From CAVRXQ01 sp963838845 (lineage in GTDB: Bacteria; Actinomycetota; Acidimicrobiia; Acidimicrobiales; Bog-793): 64,000 nucleotides of DNA. The translations under genes were made by a program, and so were the position numbers. Shown here one piece after another: positions 63,366-64,000 of this stretch. Positions within the stretch are counted from its first letter, which is position 1. The number at the start of each line of letters is the position of its first letter. The notes under the pieces are model-generated. The model was not told the origin of the DNA and made no database searches. It worked only from the letters and a program-made list of their open reading frames with translations. Location of the stretch: contig CAWISR010000003.1 of NCBI GenBank assembly GCA_963838845.1, positions 1,240,001-1,304,000 of the forward strand, in the 5' to 3' direction.

Positions 63366-64000
63366 GTGATCGATCTCCGGTCCGATACCGTCACGCTGCC
63401 CTCGGAGCAGATGAAGAAGGCCATGTACGAGGCCGAGCTCGGAGACGACGGGTACGGAGAGGACCCGAGTGTCAACCGCCTCGAGACCAAAGCGGCTGAG
63501 CTGATGCGCAAGGAGGCCGCTCTCTTCGTCTCGAGCGGAACCATGGGGAACCTTCTCGCGATACTGACTGGAGCGCGACCCGGCGACGAGGTCATCGCGG
63601 AGTCACAGTCGCACACATTCTTGAGCGAGGCTGCGGGCGCGGCCATGGTTGGGGGAGTTCAGATCATCCCGCTGCCGACAAGGTCGGGAATCTTCACTGT
63701 CGACCAACTGGATGCAGCCATCCGCAGTCCCAATGTGAGCAATCCGCGCACGTCGGTTGTTCTTGTCGAGAACACCCACAATCGCCACGGGGGAGTTGCA
63801 TGGCCGCTCTCCGACTTGCGCCAGATCTCCGACTTCGCTCACGAGCGAGACCTTGTCGTCCATATGGACGGCGCGCGCATCTTCAATGCCGCGCTTGCGA
63901 GCGAGGCAAACGTTGACGAAGTCGCCGTGACCTCCGACACCGTGACTTTCTGTCTCTCCAAGGGCCTCGGCTGCCCGGCGGGCAGCGTGTTCTGTGGACC
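63366..64000 (+). CDS. Low-specificity threonine aldolase 2, partial (runs off right edge)
   Basis: The frame opens at a GTG at 63366 behind AGGAAG and stays open to the window end (211 codons). It has the full family N-terminus MIDLRSDTVTLPSEQM, GDDGYGEDPSVNRLETKAA, NTHNRHGGV, HMDGARIFNAALASE and the PLP Lys in FCLSKGLGCPAGS. It should cleave threonine or related beta-hydroxy amino acids to glycine and an aldehyde. It is clearly related to copy 1 at 60463-61503, with the MFS gene between. Confidence 0.9.
   Translation, partial: MIDLRSDTVTLPSEQMKKAMYEAELGDDGYGEDPSVNRLETKAAELMRKEAALFVSSGTMGNLLAILTGARPGDEVIAESQSHTFLSEAAGAAMVGGVQIIPLPTRSGIFTVDQLDAAIRSPNVSNPRTSVVLVENTHNRHGGVAWPLSDLRQISDFAHERDLVVHMDGARIFNAALASEANVDEVAVTSDTVTFCLSKGLGCPAGSVFCG

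Noticed and set aside
1..64000. CRISPR array, rRNA genes, intact tRNA genes, IS elements
   Set aside because: I looked for regular repeat-spacer patterns, transposase motifs and full cloverleaf sequences and saw none. Only the tRNA 3' fragment at 18416-18459 was found.

Overview
The window is GC-rich chromosomal DNA, densely coded, with many GTG/TTG starts and ATGA/GTGA stop-start overlaps. The mix of GntR/HutC and IclR regulators, large Dpp-type binding proteins without a lipobox and RraA/hydantoinase-type catabolic genes suggests an actinobacterium. That placement is an inference from style, not from a marker gene.

Region 1 (1 to about 18.6 kb) is a genomic island carrying a 7-deazaguanine DNA modification (Dpd) system, transcribed right to left. 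queC, queE, queD and folE2 make preQ0 from GTP. dpdA is a TGT-like DNA transglycosylase with the TGT zinc motif, and two different DGQQR-motif dpdB paralogues flank it. A YaaA/DUF6884-like gene is the dpdC candidate. Next come the restriction-side genes dpdE (SNF2 helicase), dpdF (RecQ-like helicase) and a dpdG candidate that runs off the left edge. Upstream of queC, on the opposite strand, lie a broken HTH gene, a UvrD-like helicase and a Fe-S PD-(D/E)XK nuclease; each of the three contains a frameshift. The right border is a 44-nt 3' half of a CAT-anticodon tRNA, next to a small protein joining an integrase N-terminal domain to a DUF7662-like domain. This looks like a tRNA-targeted island end.

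Region 2 (19 to 38 kb) holds two parallel dipeptide/nickel-type uptake loci. The first has a beta-hydroxyacid dehydrogenase, an M17 aminopeptidase, a binding protein, a GntR regulator, two permeases and a SIS-domain sugar isomerase/deaminase-like protein. The second has a frameshifted binding protein behind an 11-G tract, two permeases, a class III aminotransferase, an FGGY kinase, a paralogous GntR regulator and an RraA-family lyase. Neither locus encodes an ATPase.

Region 3 (38 to 49 kb) combines a sugar-type ABC transporter with 2-oxoacid dehydrogenase E1 alpha/beta, IclR, a second RraA protein, a PuuE-like deacetylase, a divergent AroQ-like protein and an amidase. The transporter's ATPase lies about 7 kb from its frameshifted permease and binding protein.

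Region 4 (49 to 61.5 kb) is a nine-gene leftward catabolic cluster: threonine-aldolase-like, HyuA, class IV aminotransferase, HyuB, Ldh2 oxidoreductase, AtuA, DUF4387, HMGL-like and amidase. Its substrate is unknown. A DHA2-type MFS exporter and a second, partial threonine aldolase close the window.

At least five genes, on both strands, carry frameshifts that all have the same sense: one extra base or two missing. This could be an assembly artefact or real decay, and it affects how folE2, the helicase-nuclease pair and two transporters should be read.
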